From assembly GCA_021234155.1 (NCBI GenBank), contig JAJEKV010000002.1, positions 26,777,299 to 26,841,298 on the forward strand: a stretch of DNA of 64,000 nt, read 5' to 3'. The notes beneath the pieces are model-generated. The model saw only the letters and a program-made list of their open reading frames with translations, searched no databases and had not been told where the DNA came from. The translations under genes and the position numbers were made by a program. Each line of letters begins with the position of its first letter. Position 1 is the stretch's first letter. Origin of the DNA: Isoetes taiwanensis (lineage: Eukaryota > Streptophyta > Lycopodiopsida > Isoetales > Isoetaceae). Of the stretch, positions 55,281 to 64,000 are shown in pieces.

Positions 55281-56493
55281 GAGAGATGGTGGGCTTGGAT
55301 GTAAGGACCCTTTTATACAGGCACGGGCACTAGCAGCCAAATTTGTTTGGCGTATGCTACATAATGACTCCTCTCCAGCTATGATATTCGTTAAACACTG
55401 GCTGGATCTATGCAAGCTCAAGCATAAGCCAGCACTTCCCAGGGACGAACTAGGGGCCTTCTTCTATGAGGCTAAAATATCTCCAGGTACCTCCCCGGTG
55501 AAGGATACTTCAGGCTTGGATGAAGGTACTAACAGTATGCTCCCCAGCTGCCATTCCTAAAGAGGCTGGAAACGTCAGTATCTTTTGGAATACACAAGTT
55601 TGGAACAGGGAGGGTCTCTCTTTAGCCCTAGTCCATCCCCGCGTATTTGGGAAATGGAGAAAACAGGGAATTTAGTACCTACGACATTTATGGGTGAATG
55701 GCAGATGGATATCCTGGACTAGATTCAAATGCAAGGTACAAAGGGCAGGGGAAGGAGATAGGAAGATATTACGTGAGATTCTAGATAATATCAAAGACTA
55801 CACGGGGACTCTGGGCCCTAAGGAAATATAGTGGTGTGTCAGGAGTGAAAGGTACTGTGTGGCGAGTATCTATCACACTTTAAGTGGTGACGAAACTCCA
55901 CTAACAGCAGAAGTTAGGATGGGGGTAACAACTATGGTCGCTAAGCTTCTCCTATCTAATTCATGGAAATCTATCTGCTCAAAGAAACTTCAGTTCTTTA
56001 GGTGGATTGCGCTTCAAGGAGGTCTCAATACAAAACAGGTTTTACTCCGAAAAGGGATTGTGGCTGATGATATGTGCCCATTGGGTTGCCAAGCATGTGA
56101 ATCAATCATACATCTCCTTTTACCCCCTAAGATTTTCGAAGTTCGTCTTTGGGTTACCCGATCTTAGGGATAGAGCTGGGCCATCTGGCATGGCCTGAGC
56201 TGCCCGTAAGAACTGATAAGTGTATAATTACTGCCTCCTTGACCAATGTGGCACTTTGGGTGGTGTGGAGGCACAGATGCGATGTGGCATTAGGGGGGCA
56301 GGCTACTTCAGTGGCAAAACTCAAGAACCTCTTTAACATGGAAGCGGCTCTAATGGCCTTGTCCCACCATGGAAAGATGGGTGTGGCGTACAACAAAAAG
56401 TTGGATAGAGTAGGCAAAGTTGAAGGATTCGGCAGCTACTTCAGATGCCAATGGATGGATGGAGAAGATTCAGCCCCCACGAATGATTGGTAA
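55237..56493 (+). pseudogene. LINE C-terminal region with zf-RVT-like segment
   Basis: DKRDGGLGCKDPFIQARAL follows the RT as in plant L1 elements. The zf-RVT-like WKSICSKKLQFFRWIALQGG, CPLGCQACESIIHLL lies near 55970-56130, and a short tail runs to 56493. Several frameshifts. Confidence 0.75.
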
Positions 56494-56720
56494 CTAAATA
56501 CCTAATATGCCCTGAAAACCTTTGGTGAGTGGAAACCGGAATTGCCCACCCTATAGTACCTGCCTCTGCGAAGAAGACGGTGATATTTTCCTATAGTACT
56601 CACATGCAGGGAAGAAGAGCAGGTATTCTGGTAGTACATTCACACCTAGCTCTATGGGCATGCCCCTTGAGGGGACTCTTTGTTAATTTTTTATCTACAA
56701 TAATAATATACTCCTACCTT

Positions 56721-56748
56721 CAAAAAAAAAAAAAAAAAAAAAAAAAAA
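56721..56748 (+). repeat. Poly(A) tail of the LINE
   Basis: Uninterrupted A run of about 28 after CCTACCTTC. Confidence 0.9.
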
Positions 56749-56759
56749 ACAAAAATACG

Positions 56760-57590
56760 ATTTTTTATGTTTATTTTTAATTTTGGTACATGTACGAAAG
56801 GGAGTCTATGGTTGGCAAGAGAGGAAGCCGTATGATATCAATAAGGACCATCTCGCATATAGGCATATAGGATCCAGAGGATTGCTCCATCAAGTTTCGG
56901 GATTTCAAGGTAATCATTTACTTTAGGAAATGATTTTAGGTCTCAGTATTGTGATTGATGATTGTCATCCAGCAAAAACATGGATATTTCCCAGCCGCAG
57001 CAAGTTTATAAGCTGCACATTACATAGGGTTATTCAAAATAGTAGCTGCCATGTTGTTAGTGTTATTTCATGTTTAAGCTATTTTTGGTGGATTTTAGTT
57101 GGATTGCAAAAACATTGTGTTAATTGGTCTATTAAAACTTGCACTATGTACATTAATACAATCCATAATTCAATCATTCGTGAGATAACACGAAGGTGTA
57201 CTACTAAAATTGCCACAATGTGTTTTTCATGTACTAAGTGAGAATATATATTTGAATTTCTTGAGCAATATATTGTGTTGCCGAAAAAGGTATGAACATG
57301 GATGCAAAATCAAAGGCTACATCAAATTGTACAAGTGGAACGTTTTAGTGGCATATCTAATTGTATATGAGGGGTTTTTGAATAATGAAGTGTTGTATAA
57401 AATCGAGAGGAGCGTCAAATATGATGAAATCCAAAGACTGTATGGAAGGGGTTTATAAATGATAATATGGCGTACAAAATCAATGAGGGGCTGCAAATAT
57501 AAGAAAACCAAACATTGTATGGGAGGGGTAAGAAAACCAAACACTGTATGTGGGCCATCCTCATTCAATTTGAGATCACCAATAGTGTAG
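56760..57590. other. No gene seen
   Basis: AT-rich sequence between the LINE tail and the LTR-element remnant. Confidence 0.5.
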
Positions 57591-57593
57591 ACA

Positions 57594-58230
57594 TTAACCG
57601 GAGGTTGAAAAGATGGAGAAGACTGGAATTCTTGGACATGGTTGGGTCCAAAAGAACCTTGAGTGTAGCCCATACCATGCTATGGGGAAGACGGTTGCAA
57701 AGGTAACGGCGTCGGTCCAGAGGGAATATGAATTTAAATGCTTTCTGGCATTTGAAAGTAGTAAGGAATCTGATGCACAAGAGTGTGATGCGATGATGGT
57801 GGTTGAGAGCAATGTTTGCAAGTTTTTTTTGGGGGGGGTGGGGGGAGAGGGGGGACAGGCGCGAGGGATAGGAGGTGCAGAATGAGCACGAGAGCAGAAA
57901 CGGCTTCCTTCAATGTCATAATCAGCATCGTACATATCGGTAGCAGCTTCTCTGCATTGATGGCGATCCAATCTAGCCGCAGTTTGGCTGAGAAGCTCAT
58001 CTTGAGTAAAAGCACGAACAGATATCTTGTTGTCTGGAAAAAAGAACTAAGACCCGGCAGCGGCGACAATGTTTAGGGTCTGGGTTCGGGATCGTCTGGA
58101 AGGCAGCCCTCTATGAGGACCCGTGGATCAAGCAGACACGTCCTAGTATAGTGTGTCATGCAGAATTTTGCAAAGGAACCAGAACAGAAAAAATAAAACA
58201 GAAAAGTAAGGAGACTATATGTCAAAATAA
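57594..58230 (-). mobile_element. LTR-element remnant, same LTR family as the solo LTR at 1709
   Basis: TGTTTAGGGTCTGGGTTCGG at 58070 onward matches the end of the solo LTR (minus orientation). Next to it on the minus strand is TTGTCGCCGCTGCCGGG, close to the tRNA-Asp primer site (TGGCGCCGTTGCCGGGG) used by Athila-type plant elements. A minus frame then reads VRAFTQDELLSQTAARLDR and HSAPPIPRACPPSPPTPP before ending in low complexity. The LTR is truncated past about 58230. Confidence 0.6.
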
Positions 58231-58239
58231 TCGTTGTTT

Positions 58240-58760
58240 AAAGGGCCTAAAATTTTCCTTGGATGGGTCCATACAAGCTTGCTGATCACAAATGGGGCCA
58301 TGAGGTCGGGTGTAGTAATCAATGTTAGTGTTGCGTGTGTATCTCATATACTAATCCAGCGGATTTAAAAACTTCTTGTTCTTATTTCCACATGCAAAAG
58401 AATCAAACCACAATGCTTGTAAGAACCTCAACAACTGCAATTTCCAAAAATAAATGCCCCAGAAAGTGTCATATAGTGCACACAATAGAGTCGTATTATT
58501 TGAAGGAAATAAAAGAAGCCTCTCTAGATGTTGTTCTATAGGCCTCTATAGATGTTTTCGATAGGACCTCTGTGGCTATATTTGTCAAGCATTTGTCTTG
58601 GAGGATGTCAAGGCTGCATGACACGAGAAGACCAAAAGGGAGTTCCTAGTGCAGATCTTGGTCAAATGCACATGGATATAGAAAAAATGCCTTCTAAGTT
58701 GTACACCTTGCACTTCAACATGGCTAATTATTTTTTGCTATACAAATCACAACTTTTCTT
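58240..58760 (+). repeat. Diverged repeat family, copy 1
   Basis: Shares long blocks (ATCTCATATACTAATC, TCTTATTTCCACATGCAAAA, TTCCAAAAATAAAT) with copies at 58950-59460 and 62910-63090. Its 3' part (TGGATATAGAAAAAATG...) recurs at 59930-60210. No intact ORF. Confidence 0.7.
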
Positions 58761-58774
58761 CTAGTCATTAAAGA

Positions 58775-58834
58775 TAGATAGATATTTTTACGTCATGCCA
58801 CGATGTCTTAATTGCTAACCCAATGGACTAGCCA
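58775..58834 (-). mobile_element. 60-bp TATC-tailed insertion with 14-bp target duplication
   Basis: CTAGTCATTAAAGA flanks it on both sides (58761-58774 and 58835-58848). The related repeat near 60053 has the uninterrupted site. On the minus strand the insert ends ATGACGTAAAAATATCTATC, the same tail as at 4500 and 49390. This is a LINE-mobilised, very short SINE or a truncated one. Confidence 0.8.
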
Positions 58835-58949
58835 CTAGTCATTAAAGAGAAGAAAATCATATTCTCCAACATGTCACAAACGTGGTTTGACCAGGACTTG
58901 TCATTATTTAATCACAATAGGAATACTGTAAGCAAGTGGCTGCTAGTAT

Positions 58950-59460
58950 CCAAATAATCATGCTTAGAGGTTCTAAAGTATTCCTTGGATGGGGACCCTT
59001 AGCAGCTTCTTGATCACAGATAGGGCCATGAGGTTGGGCCCAATAAGCAATGTTAGTGTGCGTGTGTATCTCATATACTAATCAAACAGATTTAACTTCT
59101 TGCTGTCCTTATTTCCACATGCAAAATAATCAAACCTCAACACTTGTAAGAACCTCAATAGATGCAACTTCCAAAAATAAATCCCTTTCTTTGTTGTTTA
59201 GTGCACAATAGAGTCGTGTTATTTGAAAAGAAAGAAGGAAACCTCTGTAGATGTTGTTCGATTGTCCTCTATTGAAAAAAACAAAGAAGCCCCTGTAGAT
59301 GTTTGACAGGCCTCTTTAGATATTGTTCTTAGGACCTCTGTGGCTATATTTGTCAAACATTCGTGTTGGAGAATGTCAAGACTACATGACACATGGGAGA
59401 CCACAATGGGGTTCCTAGTGCAAATTGCTCATTTCCTTCCATTTGGCTAAGTTTAGAAAC
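58950..59460 (+). repeat. Diverged repeat family, copy 2
   Basis: About 710 bp downstream of copy 1 in the same orientation, with many substitutions and indels. Confidence 0.7.
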
Positions 59461-59929
59461 CCGCTTGGCCACATCAAGCTATTCATCAAATTGAAAGACC
59501 AAAGTACTATCCAAATATGTTGATAACTGCTAAATAGGCAAGAATGTGAATGTTAATGATATGCTTGGGCTAGCATGTTGTTATACTGTCATAACATCTT
59601 CCTAAGATTTTATTCAATTCCAGCACTTGCCTGTCACCCCTTTCATAAGCAATCCAACAATTTATAATTGGCATGCAAATGAAAGTCTAGTTTTTTCACA
59701 CTCCAAAAAAAAATTGAACAATGCTAAGAATGTTATTCTTCAAATAGAATAAAAGGCGTTAAGTATTAACTTTTCCTTTTTTTGCTATTTCAATTCATTT
59801 CCGTTTCAAATTAAAAATATTCTCACCTACTCATGGTTGGTCATGAATTCTCTAGTTAACACGGTTTAATTGATTGACAATTTAACTCATGATGCAAGTG
59901 ACTACATTATATTGATAAAAAATACTGTG

Positions 59930-60210
59930 CTAATGTCAAAGGCACGTGGATATAGAAAAAATGGTTTCTAAGTTGTAGAATAGAATAGAATTTGCAACTT
60001 CAACATGGCCTTTTTTTTTTTTTTTTTTTTTTGCTACACAAATCACAACTTTTACTAGTCATTAAAGAAGAAAATATATCTATCCGACCTGTCACAAAAG
60101 TGGCTGGTTAGGACTTGTCGTTCTTTCATCATAGTAGGAATACTCTAAGCAAGTGGGTGCCATTGTCAAAATAATAATGTTTAGAGGGTCTAATGTATTC
60201 CTAGGTTGGG
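59930..60210 (+). repeat. Diverged repeat family, copy 3 (partial)
   Basis: Corresponds to about 58665-58970 without the 60-bp insertion. It contains a 24-base T run at 60009-60032. Confidence 0.65.
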
Positions 60211-60216
60211 TCATGA

Positions 60217-60756
60217 GGGTTTTTTTGAGATCAAAAAAGGGCCTTCAAAACATGCCAACTAAGCCAAATGAAGATAAATGAACTACCAATCGTAAATCGA
60301 AGGCGAGAGTCCAAAAAAGCTAGATAACTAACTCACTGGATCACATTTTTTTAAATAACTATTGATAGAAAAGTCCAAATGAGCTCTCGTTTAGTGCAAT
60401 AGATAGATCTCGTTGAGATCTTTCCAAGCTTAGGTGCTTTGCACATATTTTAACCACTTATAATTGTCAAAACTCCCAAAAATATGGTTTTTACCATTTT
60501 TTACTATCCTACGGGGCTAAAAGATATGCAAACCACCCAAGTTTGGAAAGATCTCAATGAGATCTATCTATTGCACCAAACGAGAGCTCATTTGGACTTT
60601 TCTATCAACACTTATGCTAGAAAATGTGATCCAGTGAGTTGAGTTAGTTATAACTTGCTTTTGTTGACCGGATTATCGGTCTGCTTTCTCGATTGGTAGT
60701 TCATATAGCTTAGTCAGCAGTTCTTAGAAGGCCCTTTTATGATCTCAAAAAATCCC
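60217..60756. mobile_element. 540-bp foldback element
   Basis: Ends GGG...TTTTTTGAGATCA and GATCTCAAAAAATCCC are inverted. Long arms (about 60217-60460 and 60540-60756) pair along most of their length, for example AGATCTCGTTGAGATCTTTCC with GGAAAGATCTCAATGAGATC, and CAAATGAGCTCTCGTTT with AAACGAGAGCTCATTTG. No coding capacity and no clear target duplication. Confidence 0.75.
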
Positions 60757-60759
60757 TAA

Positions 60760-61730
60760 TGACGTTACAAGCAAAGTAATATAACCTAATAAGCAATGTA
60801 ATATAACCGAATAAGCAATACAAGAAACTTATCGCGCGACCAGGCCGCGCTAACGTTCTCTTTCCGACCAATTTTGTATACACTCATTTTCCCTTTTCTC
60901 TTTCCCAGCCTTTTGTATTCGGATCATAATTTTTTTTGCAACATTTGTCTTAATGTCAGTTTAAAACTAGAGTATTTTTGAAAAGTATGCACCAGTGGAT
61001 TGCATAGTTAAGGACTTGAAAGAAAGACGCCAGTTCCTTGATTGTCGAGAATGGAAGCACCATTGCATTGTCTCTGGCCCTTCGCTCTTATATACATCCC
61101 TTACGTTAGGTAGCAAGATCACACACAATATAAAAGAGGGCTATAATAATGTTTGTTCTATTCTATTTTTATTATTATAAGTCTCGACAATAACAACCAC
61201 ACGGAGGCAACACGAAGATGGTGCAAAAGCCTATGGTGTTTAATTCTGGTGACCAACGTGGAAGTTGGGCCTTTATTTTTACGTGAGGATTAATAAAATG
61301 ATGCCACGTGGCATTTATGGAAATTGGCTTCCACATTCCGCAACATCAATAAATGGGTTTTCCGAAATCAACGATGAATTTATGCGACCCATTCCCTTGT
61401 TTTTGCCATCTTCATCTCCAATCAATCCACACCGGAGTTCAAGCAATGGGGATCGGACAAATCGGGCCAAAGTCTAAGCACAGGGACCGGATATAGCCAG
61501 GCTTCTGATCTCTCTTGTGAAATCATAGGCAAATATAGAAACACTACCATTGCTATGGCAGGTTTCACAAGCTACAGATTAAATTCGAAAAGCCAAGCCC
61601 TCTCAAATATCACCTCCATTTATGAAGCCGTGTTTTTCCACCGCCTACAGAAGCCTTACGGCCTTTACTTTCTCAAACTAGCACCTCCTTTTATGAAGAC
61701 CCTATTTTAGCACCGCCTAATAGAAGCTCC
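60760..61730. other. No gene seen
   Basis: Intergenic sequence without a supported feature before the putative promoter at 61740. Confidence 0.45.
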
Positions 61731-61737
61731 TGTTTTT

Positions 61738-61752
61738 GCTCTATAAAAACCC
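61738..61752 (+). promoter_or_regulatory. Possible TATA box
   Basis: CTCTATAAAAACCCC is a good plant TATA match. It precedes a CT-rich leader-like stretch and a strong donor (CTAAG/GTAAGG at 62365), so it may drive the gene whose exons start near 63.2 kb or an LTR-type transcript. Confidence 0.35.
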
Positions 61753-62239
61753 CTGGTTCTGCCTACGAAAATCCCCTGTTCTGCAGAGAAATCCTCTGTT
61801 TTTTCCCTTTCTTGTCAGACTTGCTTCCATTTATTTCTTCTCGGACCCTTTCTCTTTACCTCCATTCTACCATAGAGCAAAAGGTTTCGAACATGCATTA
61901 CCAAGAAACATATAGCTCTATTCTCTGGTCTCCATAGCTCTGCTAAGAACCCGCTGCAAGAAAACTGCTTTGTTTTTTTTTTTCTTTTGATCTGAGCCCA
62001 AATAGCTCTGTTGAACTTTATACAGCTGATCAGAGCATATGCCAAAGAGTGCTTAAGAATGCGATTGCCGGAAGAAGCTGTGATTAGGAATGTCCACTGC
62101 CATAGAAAGATCACACGTCAGGAAAAGAACGATTACGGCAACAACCGGGTTCGGTGGATCTTCTAGAATGGAGTCGGCTTCAAAATGGTGAAGCTGGTTG
62201 TGGAAAGAAGCTGAGGCAAGCTCGACAACATTTGGTCAG

Positions 62240-62310
62240 CTCAGGAATGGAAGTCGAAACAGCTCTGGAATGGAAGTTAAAAAACAGCTCTGGAATGGAA
62301 GTCGAGCCAC
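62240..62310 (+). repeat. Short tandem repeat AGCTCTGGAATGGAAGT
   Basis: Three imperfect copies of about 22-30 bp in the presumed leader region. Confidence 0.75.
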
Positions 62311-62909
62311 GTAAAACGTGACTCTGTAAAACCCGAGAAGGGAATTCCATTGGATGCATCTAAGGTAAGGCCCTTGAGCCTTGTATGCCCACTGTTTATA
62401 GCTTCAGTAAATGCCTTCTTCTTTGCTCACTAATGTTATTCCTCTATAAGCCCAGATAGAGGAAACCACAGTCGGGGCTTCTAATCGCTTGGCTAAGACT
62501 ATTGCATCCTCTCGCTATCTATCTTTGTTATGTTTTAGATCCACATAGATTACGGCGCGATTATTGAGCAGGGCATTACTCAGCTCTTTAATTCCTCTAT
62601 CATCTATTTCATTTCGGCTGAGATCAAGCAGGGATAGAGGAATATGATGCACATTGATCTAACTTATTAATCTGCTGAGCCCCTCGTTTGTGAGCCCGGA
62701 TCCACCAGCAAAGCATACCGGCAAAGCAGCGGCAGAGCACGAAACAGGGGAAAAGTGAAGAAATTGACGTCACCGTTATTGAGCAGGCGGCTATTAATGG
62801 CTTTGCTTTTTTTTTTTTAAGGTCTTTTTTTAAAATGAAAACTTACACGTGTCTCTCCTAAGTTTTTTCCTAGCGAAAAAATATTAGGTTCAAACAAAAA
62901 ACCCAACTG

Positions 62910-63090
62910 CCTTATATATGTTTAGATAAATATTGTATGTGTATCTCATAAACTGAATAGACAGATTTAACTTCTTGTTGTCCTTGTTTCTACATTTAAA
63001 AGAATCAAATCTCAATCTTTGTAATAACTTCAACAACTGCAACTTCCAAAAACAATCTTCCCTCTTGTTGTTTAGGCCCTTTTTCCATGG
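62910..63090 (+). repeat. Diverged repeat family, copy 4 (partial)
   Basis: Matches about 58330-58480 (GTGTATCTCATA, AAAAGAATCAAA, AACTGCAACTTCCAAAAA). Confidence 0.65.
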
Positions 63091-63201
63091 CTTAGGTGTC
63101 TTATATTTAGCTTAATGTGATTGGGCCACATAAGCATATAAGACACGTTAGTTTTTCCACGATAACTTTTAAGATATGTCTTATATGCATGCCGTACAAT
63201 A

Positions 63202-63920
63202 TTGGAGTCGCATTTTCTTCCGGGGGAAATCCCCCGCCACAAAATAAGGTATGAAGTCCTATCCTATCAACGGGCTTCTCTGCCGCATCATATGGCTGTC
63301 TTAAAAAAAGGTAAACAGAAGCAAGAAACAGAAGAGGCAAACGCGATCAGATGGAATGTAATCGACCGGGCAACAAGAATCGCCAACAAGAATCGCTCCA
63401 GATCGAAATCAGTAAATCGCTCCAGAATCGCTGTGGGTTCAGTAAATCCAAACCCAAACTTGCAGTATGGCTGGATCCGGAACTCTTTTCCACTATGTTG
63501 TTTCTTGTTTATCAAAGCTGTTGTGCCTCTTTTTCCTACTGTGTATCCAAACTCCATAAGTTCCGATCTGATAAATAAGCTGGGGCAACGCTGCAAGGTA
63601 ATAACTTCTAAGTCAAAACAGCTTGTTTCCAATTCTTACAGTATTAAAAAAAAATCGATTCAATTCAATGCAGAGGCTATTGCAGAAGTCGGATCAGGCT
63701 ATAAACCCAGATCTTGTAAAGAGCATAGTTGATGGGCTCGGTCAATTGGCTGGAGGAGTACCCTTGCTCACTCAGGCTGTGCAAATTCTTGCGTTCGTAA
63801 TGCATTCTGCTACAGATGCCTTTCAAAATGACGAGAAGCTATAGGAGATTAAAAGGTCTGTTGATCTACTAAGGCGAAATATGGAGACACTTGCACCACA
63901 TGGCGGAATGACTTAAAGGC
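63202..63920 (+). CDS. Unidentified gene start, two candidate exons
   Basis: An open frame ends at a good donor after CGCTGCAAG (63597), and an acceptor (TTCAATGCAG, ending 63673) joins it in frame to RLLQKSDQAINPDLVKS. The second part reads IVDGLGQLAGGVPLLTQAVQILAFVMHS and then NDEKL, where a TAG at 63842 occurs. The same frame continues EIKRSVDLLRRNMETLAPHGG. The alternation of small and hydrophobic residues around GVPLL resembles the N-terminal helical bundle of MLKL/HeLo-like signalling proteins, but this is a weak resemblance. The start codon is unsure. It may be a pseudogene because of the TAG and another stop near 63915. Confidence 0.3.
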
Positions 63921-64000
63921 TCTGGAAGAAGCTGTTGCCAAGCTTTATTCAAACTGATCCGTCACTTTGACATTCGAATTCAAATTCACAGCTTTTAGTG

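Larger units (their letters stand above)
52700..56750 (+). mobile_element. L1-type LINE, 3' part with poly(A)
   Basis: Decayed ORF2 followed by a short 3' UTR and a ~28-base A run at 56721-56748. Endonuclease, reverse transcriptase and a zf-RVT-like tail occur in order. Target duplications could not be identified. Confidence 0.88.

Overview
This window looks like nuclear DNA from a vascular plant with a large, transposon-rich genome, possibly a gymnosperm or fern. I cannot fix the species. The plant signs are LTR retrotransposons primed by initiator tRNA-Met, a chromodomain-bearing Ty3/gypsy pol, an L1-type LINE with a zf-RVT-like tail, Copia gag remnants, and a multi-exon coiled-coil gene of a plant-specific family. 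No rRNA, tRNA, CRISPR or bacterial-style operon was seen.

Layout. 0-1.1 kb: a direct repeat. 1.2-6.5 kb: an eroded minus-strand gene with a ParB/DGQHR-like segment. It is interrupted by a solo LTR, a SINE-like head, a TATC-tailed insertion, an internal duplication and palindromic minisatellites. 6.5-10.8 kb: no convincing gene, but minisatellite, GTGACAAA-rich and hairpin sequences. 10.77-38.07 kb: one very large Ty3/gypsy chromovirus-like element with a perfect TGTTC target duplication. 38-40.3 kb: Copia and MITE debris. 40.3-43.0 kb: an intact coiled-coil gene with introns. 43-49.5 kb: retroelement remnants, including a large inverted repeat and a TA-flanked MITE. 49.65-50.29 kb: an intronless FCP/SCP-type phosphatase. 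52.7-56.75 kb: a decayed LINE with a poly(A) tail. 57.6-58.2 kb: a minus-strand LTR-element remnant related to the solo LTR. 58.2-63.1 kb: a diverged repeat family and a foldback element. 63.2-64 kb: the start of an unidentified gene that runs to the window edge.

The standout is the large gypsy element. Between its primer-binding site and gag it carries an open frame whose last ~99 residues are an unmistakable histone H3 fold, nearest to replication-independent H3.3. It also has at least three further unrecognised frames, and its pol ends in a chromodomain. An element that encodes both an H3-like protein and a domain family that reads H3 tails is unusual and is the main candidate for an undescribed system. 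About 8.07 kb of its interior is duplicated in tandem. Its 3' LTR is split by a second element, a Copia-type gag-only (TR-GAG-like) retrotransposon arranged LTR-internal-LTR-internal-LTR and flanked by an ATATA duplication. Pol is not intact in either copy. Three in-frame TAG codons are shared by both copies, and several short patches differ so densely that local consensus errors are a real possibility.
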